This document shows, in pieces, positions 46,199 to 54,880 of a stretch of DNA of 64,000 nt (positions are counted from its first letter, which is position 1; each line of letters opens with the position of its first letter). This stretch comes from an uncultured Bartonella sp. (GTDB lineage Bacteria > Pseudomonadota > Alphaproteobacteria > Rhizobiales > Rhizobiaceae), in contig CALYQL010000003.1 of NCBI GenBank assembly GCA_945285915.1, forward strand, positions 62,001 through 126,000, read 5' to 3'. The notes beneath the pieces were generated by a model. The model saw only the letters and a list, made by a program, of their open reading frames with translations, was not told the DNA's origin and made no database searches. Made by a program: the position numbers and the translations under genes.

Positions 46199-47968
46199 CT
46201 ATGCCAAAGACCGTGGGTTCTTGATATAATCGGATTTGATCTTATCAAGCATCCAATATGTCAAAGCACCAACTGTTCCAGTAGGATTATGCTGTATGTT
46301 TTGCGGGAAAGCGCTTGCACCCGGTATAAACAGATTATGGAAATCCCAATGTTGCAGATAACGATTTATTGCTGAAGTGCGACGATCAACACCCATGATA
46401 GCACCACCAACCGTGTGGGTTGTTTGGTAGATACGGGTATCATATTGTTGCCCTTCTTTCATTGCAGGATCTTGACGATATTGATCTGGACCAATAGCTT
46501 CTGCAATCTTATCAATCTTACTTGCAATATATTGAGACATATGAATCTCATTATCATGCCAATTGAAGGTCATGCGCATTAAAGGACGACCAAATTTATC
46601 CTTATATGTCGGGTCAAGATCAAGATAAACGTCACGATATGACATAACCGAGCCGTGCTGACCAATCGACATTGAGTGACCATACCAATCACCAACAGCC
46701 TGTTTCCAACCACTACCCCAAGCTGGTGTACCAGCAGGCAATGGCATAGAGCGAATTGGTTGACCATTTGTTTGACCTGTAGAAATACGGCTACCACCGA
46801 TAAAGCCCTGTTTAGCAAAATCGATCTGGTTAAAGCTGTAGTCATCAAGATAAGAACCGTTACAACCTGTACCGACAAATGGATTGAAAACTTTATCTTT
46901 AAAGAACAGCGTTCCACCACCAATTGCGGTTTGATAAGCGTAGTTTCTACCGATAACGCCTTCGCCCGTATTTGGATCATATGGTTGTCCAAGACCTGAA
47001 ATGAGCAACAAATGCACATTGTTAATCATAAAGCCGCCAAGGATAACAAGATCAGCTGGTTGGAAGATTTCTTCGTTATTTTCATCAACATAGGTAACAC
47101 CTGTTACTGTTTTACCATCTGCTGATTTTTCAATACGGAGCACTTCCGATTTTACACGATATTCAAAATTCTTATAGCGCTTCAAAGCAGCCAAAACACT
47201 TACTTGTGGCGATGCTTTTGAATAGTTCAAACAGCCATAACGCTCACAGAAGCCACAATAGTTACATGGCCCCATCTGCATACCATAAGGATTCGTATAG
47301 GCTTCAGAGGCTATAGCTGACGGGCATGGAAAAGGGTGTAAGCCCATCTTCTTGGTAACTTCACTGAAGATACGACCATTATATGTATAAGGCAAAGCAG
47401 GCATAGGATAAGGATTTTTACGTGGTCCCTCAAATGGGTCACCACCTTCCTGTATCTTGCCATTCAAGTTACCAGCAGTACCTGATACACCAGCAACTTT
47501 TTCGAACATATCATAATGTTCTTCCAGCTCGTCATATGTAACGCCCCAGTCTTGAAGAGCCATATTCTCTGGAATAATGTTTCCGAAAGTTTCTTGCACA
47601 TATGAACGTGCACGCAACTCTTCTGGTTGGGCGCGCCATGTCATACCATTCCAGTGGACACCCGCACCACCAACACCAATACCGGGCAAGAATGAACCCA
47701 ATTGGCGATAAGGCAATGCTGTTTCTTTAAGACTTCTGCGAATCGTCACTGTATGATCACGCGGACGCACAGCTGTACCAAGACGGACACCATACTTCAA
47801 TTCGTCAGCTGGCTTTGGATAGGCAAAATCTGGAACAGTATCGCGATCTTCGCCGCGCTCGAGTGCCAGAATTTCCAAGCCTTCTTTAGCCAATTCAATA
47901 CCGCTGATAGCACCGGTCCATCCGAGCCCGATAATAACAACGTCTTTCTTTTTCATTGTTTTTGTCAT
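46199..47968 (-). CDS. GMC flavoprotein catalytic subunit (gluconate 2-dehydrogenase type)
   Basis: FAD-dependent GMC oxidoreductase of 589 residues, the catalytic subunit. FAD motif GLGWTG at 14-19, a Cys cluster at Cys235, Cys238, Cys241 and Cys246 (CNYCGFCERYGC), and a C-terminal His-Asn site in QHNPTGTVGAL. The Cys cluster matches the place where related glucose and fructose dehydrogenases bind a 3Fe-4S cluster. It has no signal peptide of its own and probably crosses the membrane with the Tat-exported small subunit. Substrate (gluconate, 2-ketogluconate, fructose, sorbitol or glucose) cannot be told from sequence alone. Confidence 0.88.
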   Translation of the reverse strand: MTKTMKKKDVVIIGLGWTGAISGIELAKEGLEILALERGEDRDTVPDFAYPKPADELKYGVRLGTAVRPRDHTVTIRRSLKETALPYRQLGSFLPGIGVGGAGVHWNGMTWRAQPEELRARSYVQETFGNIIPENMALQDWGVTYDELEEHYDMFEKVAGVSGTAGNLNGKIQEGGDPFEGPRKNPYPMPALPYTYNGRIFSEVTKKMGLHPFPCPSAIASEAYTNPYGMQMGPCNYCGFCERYGCLNYSKASPQVSVLAALKRYKNFEYRVKSEVLRIEKSADGKTVTGVTYVDENNEEIFQPADLVILGGFMINNVHLLLISGLGQPYDPNTGEGVIGRNYAYQTAIGGGTLFFKDKVFNPFVGTGCNGSYLDDYSFNQIDFAKQGFIGGSRISTGQTNGQPIRSMPLPAGTPAWGSGWKQAVGDWYGHSMSIGQHGSVMSYRDVYLDLDPTYKDKFGRPLMRMTFNWHDNEIHMSQYIASKIDKIAEAIGPDQYRQDPAMKEGQQYDTRIYQTTHTVGGAIMGVDRRTSAINRYLQHWDFHNLFIPGASAFPQNIQHNPTGTVGALTYWMLDKIKSDYIKNPRSLA

Positions 47969-47971
47969 GAT

Positions 47972-48700
47972 TTAAGCTCTTTCACCGGCAAGAGAAACAG
48001 GCCCCAACCGATAAGGTACGTTGTCCTTTTCAACCCATTCAAGAAAGCTGCCACGAGCGCCCGGAAATCCGATATATACCCATGCAGCCATGTCATAATT
48101 GCCGCCATATTGTGGATCAGCAAAATAACCTTCCTTGGTGTTTTGAAGCAGGAACGTGAAAAAATCGCCTGAGCGCAATTCGTCAATCAGCACTTCATCT
48201 TTTTCAATGCGCTTCAGTGCTTCATCTTGTTTCTCAACAGGTAGTTCTGCAAAGATCGCACCATATTGGTCTTTACACCATTGGTTGATCTTAGGAATCG
48301 CAATGCGGTAGGCGACAGCTGGTGATGGAGCAGCTTGATAACCGGTATAACGCGGAGCATCCCGATCATGTGGAGCCTGCATATACCAATGGTCACCTTG
48401 TCCCCATGGGCTTGCCAATTGCTTATCAATAAACACCGGCACACGTGCTTCAATAGCACCAGGGCCTTTTCCTTCAGATGGAATGATTCGGGCAGTAGCA
48501 GCCATTACGAAAGCCCATTCCTCTGCATTGAAATAAGCACGTTGATAATTTTCAAGTGGCACCGGTCCCTGTGGCTGAGCCATAGCATGGCGGGCCGACA
48601 ACGCGGCAGCAGCACAAGCTGCAGCACCCAATAATAAACCGCGTCGTGTAATCGAAAGATTCGATATTGTTGAAGTTTTTCGTGTCATAAACACCTCCAC
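47972..48700 (-). CDS. Dehydrogenase small subunit with Tat signal (gluconate 2-dehydrogenase subunit 3 family)
   Basis: A 242-residue subunit of the gluconate 2-dehydrogenase subunit 3 family. It begins with a twin-arginine signal (SITRRGLLLGAAACAAAALS, then ARHAMA at the likely cleavage site) and continues with YFNAEEWAFVMAATARIIPS, typical of the family. It carries the folded flavoprotein through the Tat system and stabilises it. First gene of the operon, 3 nt before the flavoprotein gene. Confidence 0.88.
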   Translation of the reverse strand: MEVFMTRKTSTISNLSITRRGLLLGAAACAAAALSARHAMAQPQGPVPLENYQRAYFNAEEWAFVMAATARIIPSEGKGPGAIEARVPVFIDKQLASPWGQGDHWYMQAPHDRDAPRYTGYQAAPSPAVAYRIAIPKINQWCKDQYGAIFAELPVEKQDEALKRIEKDEVLIDELRSGDFFTFLLQNTKEGYFADPQYGGNYDMAAWVYIGFPGARGSFLEWVEKDNVPYRLGPVSLAGERA

Positions 48701-48864
48701 GAATAGAATGAATCACTCGTTACACCAAATATGGCAAAGCGTAATTAAATACGTTATGACCTCCGATAATGTGATTAACCTTCATTTTTTACTCAAATTT
48801 ATAATAATTCTATTTGTAACTATCGTAATTCTAGAATTATAGGTGGCGCAGTTGGAGGACAAAA

Positions 48865-49305
48865 ATGACACCAAATAAAATTTTTCTATATTTTTTCAGT
48901 GTGTTAATTTTATTTGCTTGCACTTCGATTGGCTTTACTCAAGCAAATGAAATGAACTTTGCAGAAGTTGTCGCTGCAAAACCATCAGGTCGGTACTGTG
49001 GAGCGGTCCTTCAAAACGACAAGATGGAAAACGCTGAAGTTGTGTTGAACGAAACAAAGGACGGCCGCCTCATAGGCAAAATGCTATATCACGATATTGA
49101 TACACTAACCGAAGGTACACTTGAGGAAACCACCAAAGAAAATGGTACTCTACGAACATTAAGGTGGAAAGATAAATACGGTACAGGTTTGGTAATCTTT
49201 CAATTTGATGATAAGTTTGAAAAATTCGATGGTTATTGGGGGACAAACTTGGAAGTTCCAAGTAATCCATGGAGAGGAAAGCGCTGCGATGACGTTACAA
49301 CCTAA
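48865..49305 (+). CDS. Secreted protein of unknown function
   Basis: A 146-residue protein I do not recognise. It has an N-terminal hydrophobic export signal (about 5-26) with a weak lipobox-like LFAC near Cys19, or cleavage after FTQA. The mature part is polar with conserved-looking GRYCGAVL and a C-terminal GYWGTNLEVPSNPWRGKRC. Two Cys (about 51 and 141) could form a disulfide. The beta-rich pattern is vaguely like DUF2147 but not convincing. GGAGG lies 6 nt before the ATG. thiD starts inside its 3' end with a 17-nt overlap. Confidence 0.65.
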   Translation: MTPNKIFLYFFSVLILFACTSIGFTQANEMNFAEVVAAKPSGRYCGAVLQNDKMENAEVVLNETKDGRLIGKMLYHDIDTLTEGTLEETTKENGTLRTLRWKDKYGTGLVIFQFDDKFEKFDGYWGTNLEVPSNPWRGKRCDDVTT

Positions 49306-50134
49306 TCAAGATAGTAACACTTTCATCCCACATATTTTATCAATTGCTGGAACTGATCCATCTGGTGGTGCAGGTATGCACGCCGATATCAAAACTTTTT
49401 CTGCAATGAAAACATATGCCATGAGTGCCGTTACCGCTGTCGTTGCACAAAACACAACTGGTGTACGAGCGTTTCAGGCAATGGACGCCCAATTTGTTTC
49501 CGATCAAATTGATGCTGTTTTTGAAGACGTACGCGTTGATGCTGTCAAAATCGGTATGGTGGCAAATGCCGCTATCGCAAAAACAATTGCCGAAAGACTA
49601 GTTTATCACCGTGCTAAAAACATTGTGTTGGATCCTGTTATGGTTGCAAAAAGCGGCGATTTGCTGCTTGACCAGGAAGCTATCGATATTATTCGCACGG
49701 TTCTGGTTCCGATGGCTGAAATTATCACACCCAATTTGCCCGAAGCATCTGTTTTGCTCAATCAGCAGCCACAATGGTCATTGGTTGAAATGCAACGACA
49801 AGCACCAAAACTACTTGAACTAGGATGTCATTCAGTATTGCTTAAAGGTGGACATCTCGCAGGTAAAACTAGCCCTGACATTTTTTGTGATAAAGACAAT
49901 GTCGTTGAATTGGATGCACCGAGAATAGACACCAAAAATGATCATGGCACTGGATGCACTATTTCTGCTGCTATTGCAGCGTTACTGCCAACCACACCCT
50001 TAATCGACTCGGTAAAAATTGCAAAAAATTATCTGACAGGAGCACTCACCCAATCAGATGTATTGCAGGTAGGCCACGGACATGGTCCAGTAAACCATTT
50101 TTATAAAGTCTGGAAATGCCAAGAAATAGCCTAA
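49289..50134 (+). CDS. thiD: Hydroxymethylpyrimidine/phosphomethylpyrimidine kinase
   Basis: ThiD, 281 residues, phosphorylates HMP and HMP-P in thiamine synthesis or salvage. Motifs: HILSIAGTDPSGGAGMHADI at the start, GMVANAAIAKTIAE, and the catalytic HGTGCTISAAIAALLP near 224. The ATG at 49289 gives the canonical start and overlaps the preceding gene by 17 nt. No TPP riboswitch is visible, and no other thi gene is nearby, so it may serve salvage. Confidence 0.93.
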   Translation: MTLQPNQDSNTFIPHILSIAGTDPSGGAGMHADIKTFSAMKTYAMSAVTAVVAQNTTGVRAFQAMDAQFVSDQIDAVFEDVRVDAVKIGMVANAAIAKTIAERLVYHRAKNIVLDPVMVAKSGDLLLDQEAIDIIRTVLVPMAEIITPNLPEASVLLNQQPQWSLVEMQRQAPKLLELGCHSVLLKGGHLAGKTSPDIFCDKDNVVELDAPRIDTKNDHGTGCTISAAIAALLPTTPLIDSVKIAKNYLTGALTQSDVLQVGHGHGPVNHFYKVWKCQEIA

Positions 50135-50139
50135 GGAAT

Positions 50140-51153
50140 TTAATTTTTATCTTTGATATTACGAAACCGGTCACGATAGGCTTGTGGTGAAACAGCAAGA
50201 TGTCGTTGAAAGGCTTTTCTCAGTGTTTCCTCACTGCCAAAACCCGATTTCTGTACAATAGTTTTCATCGGCAAATTTTGTTCAATATAATGTCTTGCGG
50301 CTTCCAACCTCAATAGTTCAATCGCTTTTGCCGGCGTCCTCCCCGTAGCCCGTGTATAAAGACGTGAAAAATTACGCTCACTCATGGCACATCTGTCTGC
50401 CAACATACTGACAGAAATTGGCTTAGAGAGATTTTCGATAATCCATTGGTTGAGAATATTAAATCGGTCATCAGAGCAAAACAAATCAAGCATTTCGCTA
50501 AATTGGCTTTGTCCACCCGGGCGACGTAAATAGACCACCAATTGCTGGGCTACAGATTTTGCAACAGCAAACCCCAGATCTTCCTCCACCATTGCTAAGG
50601 CCATATCAATTCCTGCAGTTATTCCGGCCGATGTCCATATGTTTCCTGCTTTCGCAAAAATAGCATCATTTTGCCAACAAACATCAGGAAAACGCTGTTT
50701 GACTTCAGCAATTCTGCGCCAATGTGTTGTAGCTTGTTTTCCATCTAAAAGCCCCAATGTCGCCAATAGCAGTGCGCCGCTACATACAGAGCCAATGCGA
50801 CGAGTCCTTTGATACACATTGTTTACCCAACTAAGCACATTTTCAAAAGCACAAACAGCATCTATGCCACACCCTCCACTAATCAGGACTGTGTCAACTT
50901 TGCCGTTTACGTCCGATAATGGCTCGCAACATAATTGTAAACCACTTGAGGTTTTTATAATCTTTTTTTGTGCAACGATCATTGTTCGATAAGGCAAGGG
51001 GTTCATGCCACTCAATTCATTCGCAGTCGCAAAAACTTGTAATGGTCCTGTTATATCGAGCAGTTGGGCATCATCAAATGCAAAGATAACTATTGTGCGA
51101 CTGGTATGATGATTGTCACGATATTTTGGCGTAATTTGTGGGATTTTTGTCAT
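50140..51153 (-). CDS. GlxA-type transcriptional regulator (DJ-1/PfpI + AraC)
   Basis: A 337-residue regulator with an N-terminal DJ-1/PfpI-like sensor domain (about 18-205; nucleophile-elbow Cys124 in GSVCSGALLLA) and a C-terminal AraC-type double helix-turn-helix (about 230-330; MSERNFSRLYTRATGRTPAKA and then the second HTH in VQKSGFGSEETLRKAFQRH). GlxA/FtrA-like activators sense amines or related small molecules in other bacteria. It is divergent from a stand-alone DJ-1/PfpI gene, the probable target. The effector is unknown. Confidence 0.88.
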   Translation of the reverse strand: MTKIPQITPKYRDNHHTSRTIVIFAFDDAQLLDITGPLQVFATANELSGMNPLPYRTMIVAQKKIIKTSSGLQLCCEPLSDVNGKVDTVLISGGCGIDAVCAFENVLSWVNNVYQRTRRIGSVCSGALLLATLGLLDGKQATTHWRRIAEVKQRFPDVCWQNDAIFAKAGNIWTSAGITAGIDMALAMVEEDLGFAVAKSVAQQLVVYLRRPGGQSQFSEMLDLFCSDDRFNILNQWIIENLSKPISVSMLADRCAMSERNFSRLYTRATGRTPAKAIELLRLEAARHYIEQNLPMKTIVQKSGFGSEETLRKAFQRHLAVSPQAYRDRFRNIKDKN

Positions 51154-51215
51154 GGAACCTACAATACAACTAAAGCTATACTTTTTCTTTTACAGTAATA
51201 AAAAGGATAAATTAC

Positions 51216-51899
51216 ATGACAATAAATATTGGCGTATTTATATTTGAAAATATGCAATTGTTAGACATGGTTGGTCCTTACGAAGCATTTAAAAGCATTC
51301 CCGATATAGATGTTCAACTCATCGGCGAAACAACGCAACCGATTATAACAACAAATCAAATCCCCATTAGCCCAACCTGCCAAATAACGACCGCCGACCA
51401 ATGCGATGTTTTATGCATACCAGGCGGTAACGGTGTCAATGAACTCATCAATAACAGGTTTGTTCTGGATTTTATCAACTTGCAAGCGCAAAAGGCGAAA
51501 TACGTAACATCAGTTTGCACTGGCGCATTAGTCTTAGGGGCTGCTGGTTTATTAAAGGGACGAAAGGCGACAACGCATTGGACTGCACTTGATTTTTTAC
51601 CAATGTTCGGAGCGACCCCATGTAAGGATAGGGTTGTTATTGATGGTAATATCATCACAGCCGGTGGAATTACAGCAGGCTTGGATTTTGGGCTATTTCT
51701 AATCTCTGAATTGTTGGGAAAACAAAAAGCTGAAATAGCACAGCTTGAGTTACAGTATGATCCACATCCGCCTTTTGACAGCGGTACACCTGATAAAGCA
51801 CCAGCTAAATTGGTGCATCAAATCTTGAATGAAATAGATTTTGAACCACGAAAAAAGATTATCAATCTCTGGAGACAAAATCATAGCAACAATGCATAA
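51216..51899 (+). CDS. DJ-1/PfpI family protein, isonitrile hydratase-like
   Basis: A 227-residue DJ-1/PfpI fold protein. The nucleophile is Cys101 in TSVCTGALVLGAAGLLKG, the same position and context as the catalytic Cys of isonitrile hydratase (InhA), and the ATTHW motif follows. Family members include hydratases, glyoxalases and chaperones, so the reaction is not certain. It lies divergent from the GlxA-type regulator with a 62-nt gap that must hold both promoters. AAGGA precedes the ATG. Confidence 0.85.
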   Translation: MTINIGVFIFENMQLLDMVGPYEAFKSIPDIDVQLIGETTQPIITTNQIPISPTCQITTADQCDVLCIPGGNGVNELINNRFVLDFINLQAQKAKYVTSVCTGALVLGAAGLLKGRKATTHWTALDFLPMFGATPCKDRVVIDGNIITAGGITAGLDFGLFLISELLGKQKAEIAQLELQYDPHPPFDSGTPDKAPAKLVHQILNEIDFEPRKKIINLWRQNHSNNA

Positions 51900-51928
51900 C
51901 TGATTCTAAAAAATGTATAAGCAATAAA

Positions 51929-51959
51929 ATAATGCCGACCCGGATTGGATCGGCATTAT
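51929..51959 (-). terminator. Hairpin terminator in the convergent region
   Basis: ATAATGCCGA and TCGGCATTAT form a 10-bp stem; on the minus strand it is followed by TTTTATT, so it probably ends the DASS transporter transcript. A second hairpin (AATGTCAGG/CCTGACATT, 52011-52040) lies between it and the stop. Confidence 0.65.
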
Positions 51960-52048
51960 CGTATAATCTTGTGCAGTGATATTAGTTTATACAGTGTAAT
52001 AAACTGGCGTAATGTCAGGCTGACGTCTCAACCTGACATTTATTGTTC

Positions 52049-53551
52049 TTACCAATAGCCAAGAACTTTCCACCAGATGCCGCCGACAATCGCAAAAACT
52101 AGCAGATTTACGACGCTCATAACAAATCCGACACCCCACCAACGGCCCAGCGATACAAAACCTGAACCAAATATGATCGGTGACGTTCCTGTTGCATAAT
52201 GGGTAAGACACATCATAATTGTCGACGCGGATGCCATAAGCAACATGAATAGATTGATGTATTCAGCTGGTATAAGATGAACACCAACCATCAAAAATGC
52301 AAGCATCATAGCACTGATATGTGCTGTTGTGCTAGCAAATACATAGTGTGCATACATGAATGTGAGGATAAGCACAGCCATTGCTGCTGGCCAGCTCATA
52401 CCGCTCGATTCAATCGCAACACGAAGCCCATCTGAGAACCATGCAACAACACCAAGTTTATTAAGCTGTCCGGCGAGCATAACCAGCGCTCCAAACCAGA
52501 TCAATGTATCCCATGCGCTTTTCTCTTTAAGAACATCATCCCAACTTAGCGTTCCGCAAAGTAATAAGATTACCAGTCCGACGAAAGCAACTGCTGTAGG
52601 GTCTACTGCAAAAGTTGATCCAAATAATGCAGCAGGTAGACCAGCCCAAAGCACGAGCATAACAATGAAGGTTATCAGCATAACAACTTCAGGGCCTTTG
52701 ATCTTACCAAGCTTCTGCAGTTCTTCGTGAGCAAAAGTTACAGCATTAGGTGTTACTTTTAATTCGGGCGGAGAAATCAGATAGATAACAAATGGCATGA
52801 GCAACATGGCTACTACGCCTGGCAACAACATACACAGTGCCCATGTGCTCCATGACAGAGTAAAGCTTTGGTTTGTAGCTTCTGCTATATAATTTACAAC
52901 CAGCGGATTTGGCGCTGTAGCTGTAATAAACATTGCAGAACTAATTGGATTTGCATGGTAATTAACAAGAGCAAGATAAGTACCAACTTTACCTTCCGTA
53001 CCTTTTTCAGGGTCAGAATGGTATGCTTCCGCAATTGAACGCATGATTGGATGGATAATACCACCACATCTTGCCGTATTACTTGGCGTAAATGGTGCAA
53101 GTAATAGCTCACAGATTGCTAATCCGTAACCGATACCGATAGTTCTTTTACCCATAAGACGGATAAAATAATATCCGATGCGTGATCCCAATCCTGTTTT
53201 AATGAGACCGCGCGATACGATAACAGAAATAACAATAAGCCAAATAAGGGAGTTGTTCATGGATCCAAGCGCATCACCCACAGCTTTGGCAGAAGTAGGT
53301 GAAGTCACACGAGAAAGCATGACAACAGCGATTGTAATCATCGACATAACGCCGATTGGCATAACTTTAAGAATAATTCCTAAGATTGCTGCAACAAAAA
53401 TTGCAACAAAATGCCAAGCTTCAGGCGTTAACCCTTCTGGCTTGGGTGTAAGATATAGTCCCCAATAAACGAGAACACAGATAATCCCGGGTATAACCCG
53501 AAATGGCACATATTGAGACAATTTCTGGTTTAATTTGCTTATGGATTGCAT
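52049..53551 (-). CDS. DASS (SLC13) family dicarboxylate/tricarboxylate transporter
   Basis: A 500-residue membrane carrier with about 12 hydrophobic segments. The family features are the ATAPNPLVVNYIAEATN motif in the middle, APFTPSNTARCGGIIHPI near 150-170 and a C-terminal HYATGTSPIIFGSGF signature. The composition resembles the bacterial CitT/TtdT/YbhI group, which exchange citrate, tartrate or 2-oxoglutarate against succinate. The exact substrate is unknown. Monocistronic, with AAGGA before the ATG. Confidence 0.88.
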   Translation of the reverse strand: MQSISKLNQKLSQYVPFRVIPGIICVLVYWGLYLTPKPEGLTPEAWHFVAIFVAAILGIILKVMPIGVMSMITIAVVMLSRVTSPTSAKAVGDALGSMNNSLIWLIVISVIVSRGLIKTGLGSRIGYYFIRLMGKRTIGIGYGLAICELLLAPFTPSNTARCGGIIHPIMRSIAEAYHSDPEKGTEGKVGTYLALVNYHANPISSAMFITATAPNPLVVNYIAEATNQSFTLSWSTWALCMLLPGVVAMLLMPFVIYLISPPELKVTPNAVTFAHEELQKLGKIKGPEVVMLITFIVMLVLWAGLPAALFGSTFAVDPTAVAFVGLVILLLCGTLSWDDVLKEKSAWDTLIWFGALVMLAGQLNKLGVVAWFSDGLRVAIESSGMSWPAAMAVLILTFMYAHYVFASTTAHISAMMLAFLMVGVHLIPAEYINLFMLLMASASTIMMCLTHYATGTSPIIFGSGFVSLGRWWGVGFVMSVVNLLVFAIVGGIWWKVLGYW

Positions 53552-53703
53552 CAGTTACATCCTTTGTGAAAGCTGTCCGAGAATAGTATAGAGTACGAAA
53601 GCAGACACACCAGAAAAAAACCATTTTTAACCATAAATTAGGTTGAAAAATCGGCTGTAATAGGGACGATTAACAAATGTTATCCTAAATTGAGACAACT
53701 AAA

Positions 53704-53732
53704 AGCCTACAGGCGTTCTATAGCCTGCAGGC
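53704..53732 (-). terminator. Probable terminator of the YagU-like gene
   Basis: GCCTACAGGC and GCCTGCAGGC pair with one mismatch; on the minus strand TTTTAGTT follows. Confidence 0.6.
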
Positions 53733-53763
53733 CACTCATTAAATTGCTTCTTTATTGGATAAA

Positions 53764-54294
53764 TTAGGCATATTCAGGGTCAGGAAGTTTTGTCATCCGA
53801 TTCCTTATATCACGACGGCAGATCTCAATTGTCCAAGCCCACAATAGATGCCCAACAGTTTCAGAAAACAACTCGTCACGCGGTAAATCCCAAATTGGAG
53901 GAGCCCAACCACCTAACGGCATAACGACACCGTGGAAACCTATAGTTACTACAATACCAAATGCCAATCCCTGCCACAATTTGATACCCGGCAAAAGCTC
54001 CGCCACAAGGCAGTAAAACAAAGCAAAAACAACCGAAAATAGATAATGGAAGCCAGATATCCCCCAATTCACTATGTGGTCTGAATATTGATACACCATA
54101 TCATTCACATTAATGCCGAATGTCTGAAGTACCTCGGCAGGTGGAATCGCCCTGTCCGGTGTTCGTGGTGGAAATATTCCTTCTGTACCTGCTTTAACAA
54201 AACCAGAAACCATACCCCCAGCAACACCAGCTACAATTGCTGCCCAATAATGCCGATGCGATTTTTCTGTTACTTTGAATAATTGTTTAAACAT
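53764..54294 (-). CDS. YagU family inner-membrane protein (DUF1440)
   Basis: A 176-residue membrane protein of the YagU/DUF1440 family. IVAGVAGGMVSGFVKAGTEG near 20-40, then FPPRTPDRAIPP, a further membrane segment around 80-97 and GIVVTIGFHGVVMPLGGW are the recognisable parts. E. coli YagU affects acid resistance; the role here is unknown. Monocistronic. The gene's upstream region is the very AT-rich stretch before tRNA-Gly. Confidence 0.82.
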   Translation of the reverse strand: MFKQLFKVTEKSHRHYWAAIVAGVAGGMVSGFVKAGTEGIFPPRTPDRAIPPAEVLQTFGINVNDMVYQYSDHIVNWGISGFHYLFSVVFALFYCLVAELLPGIKLWQGLAFGIVVTIGFHGVVMPLGGWAPPIWDLPRDELFSETVGHLLWAWTIEICRRDIRNRMTKLPDPEYA

Positions 54295-54625
54295 TTTAAA
54301 TCCGCTCTACTTAACGCGCAGGCAACTAGATAACTTAAAACAAAACATCAAGTAAAATTTATTTGATTAACAATATACCAATAAAAATATAAAAAACAAA
54401 AAACGATTCTTTGAAAAATTAAAATAAATATTGAATAAATTTATATTAAAAATATAAATAGAATAATTATAGATTATATTTATAATAATTTAAAATAAAT
54501 TCAAAAATACTATTATAAAGACAATATAAAATATTTTTTAGAAAAAACTATGTACTCAGACTATACTAAGCCTGACACACAAATTTTAAAATGTATTGGG
54601 ATTAAACTATAACGAACAGACTATT
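54295..54625. other. Extremely AT-rich intergenic region
   Basis: No gene is visible. Counting bases, 54361-54540 has only 16 G/C in 180 (about 91% AT), far above the rest of the window. It separates tRNA-Gly from the YagU-like gene. It may hold the YagU promoter, bind AT-preferring nucleoid proteins, or be the remnant of an insertion near the tRNA; I see no attachment-site duplicate of the tRNA end. Confidence 0.6.
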
Positions 54626-54700
54626 TGGAGCGGGCGATGGGATTCGAACCCACGACCCCAACCTTGGCAAGGTTGTGCTCTACCCCTGAGCTACACCCGC
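54626..54700 (-). tRNA. tRNA-Gly (GCC anticodon)
   Basis: On the minus strand the sequence begins GCGGGTGTAGCTCAGGGGTA and ends with the encoded CCA. The acceptor pairs GCGGGTG with CGCCCGC (one G-T pair), the D-arm has AGCTC/GAGC, the anticodon loop reads CTTGCCAAG with anticodon GCC, and the T-arm has GTGGGTTCGAATCCCAT. Length 75 nt including CCA. Confidence 0.97.
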
Positions 54701-54734
54701 TCACAAACTGAAAGCAGTCTGTTTCAGTGGTGCC

Positions 54735-54763
54735 TATATGACCTAACATGAAGACGATTGCAA
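54735..54763 (-). promoter_or_regulatory. Probable sigma-70 promoter of tRNA-Gly
   Basis: Minus strand TTGCAA (54763-54758), a 17-nt spacer and CATATA (54740-54735), ending about 35 nt before the tRNA 5' end. Confidence 0.45.
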
Positions 54764-54880
54764 CATAAAAAATAACTTTCTTACAATATTCTTTTTCATT
54801 TACGAAAAAACCGCGGAAATATTGATTTCCAGCCCCTGCTCCAATAAAGATTTATGAGATTTTTCTGGGGAGAATTAACT

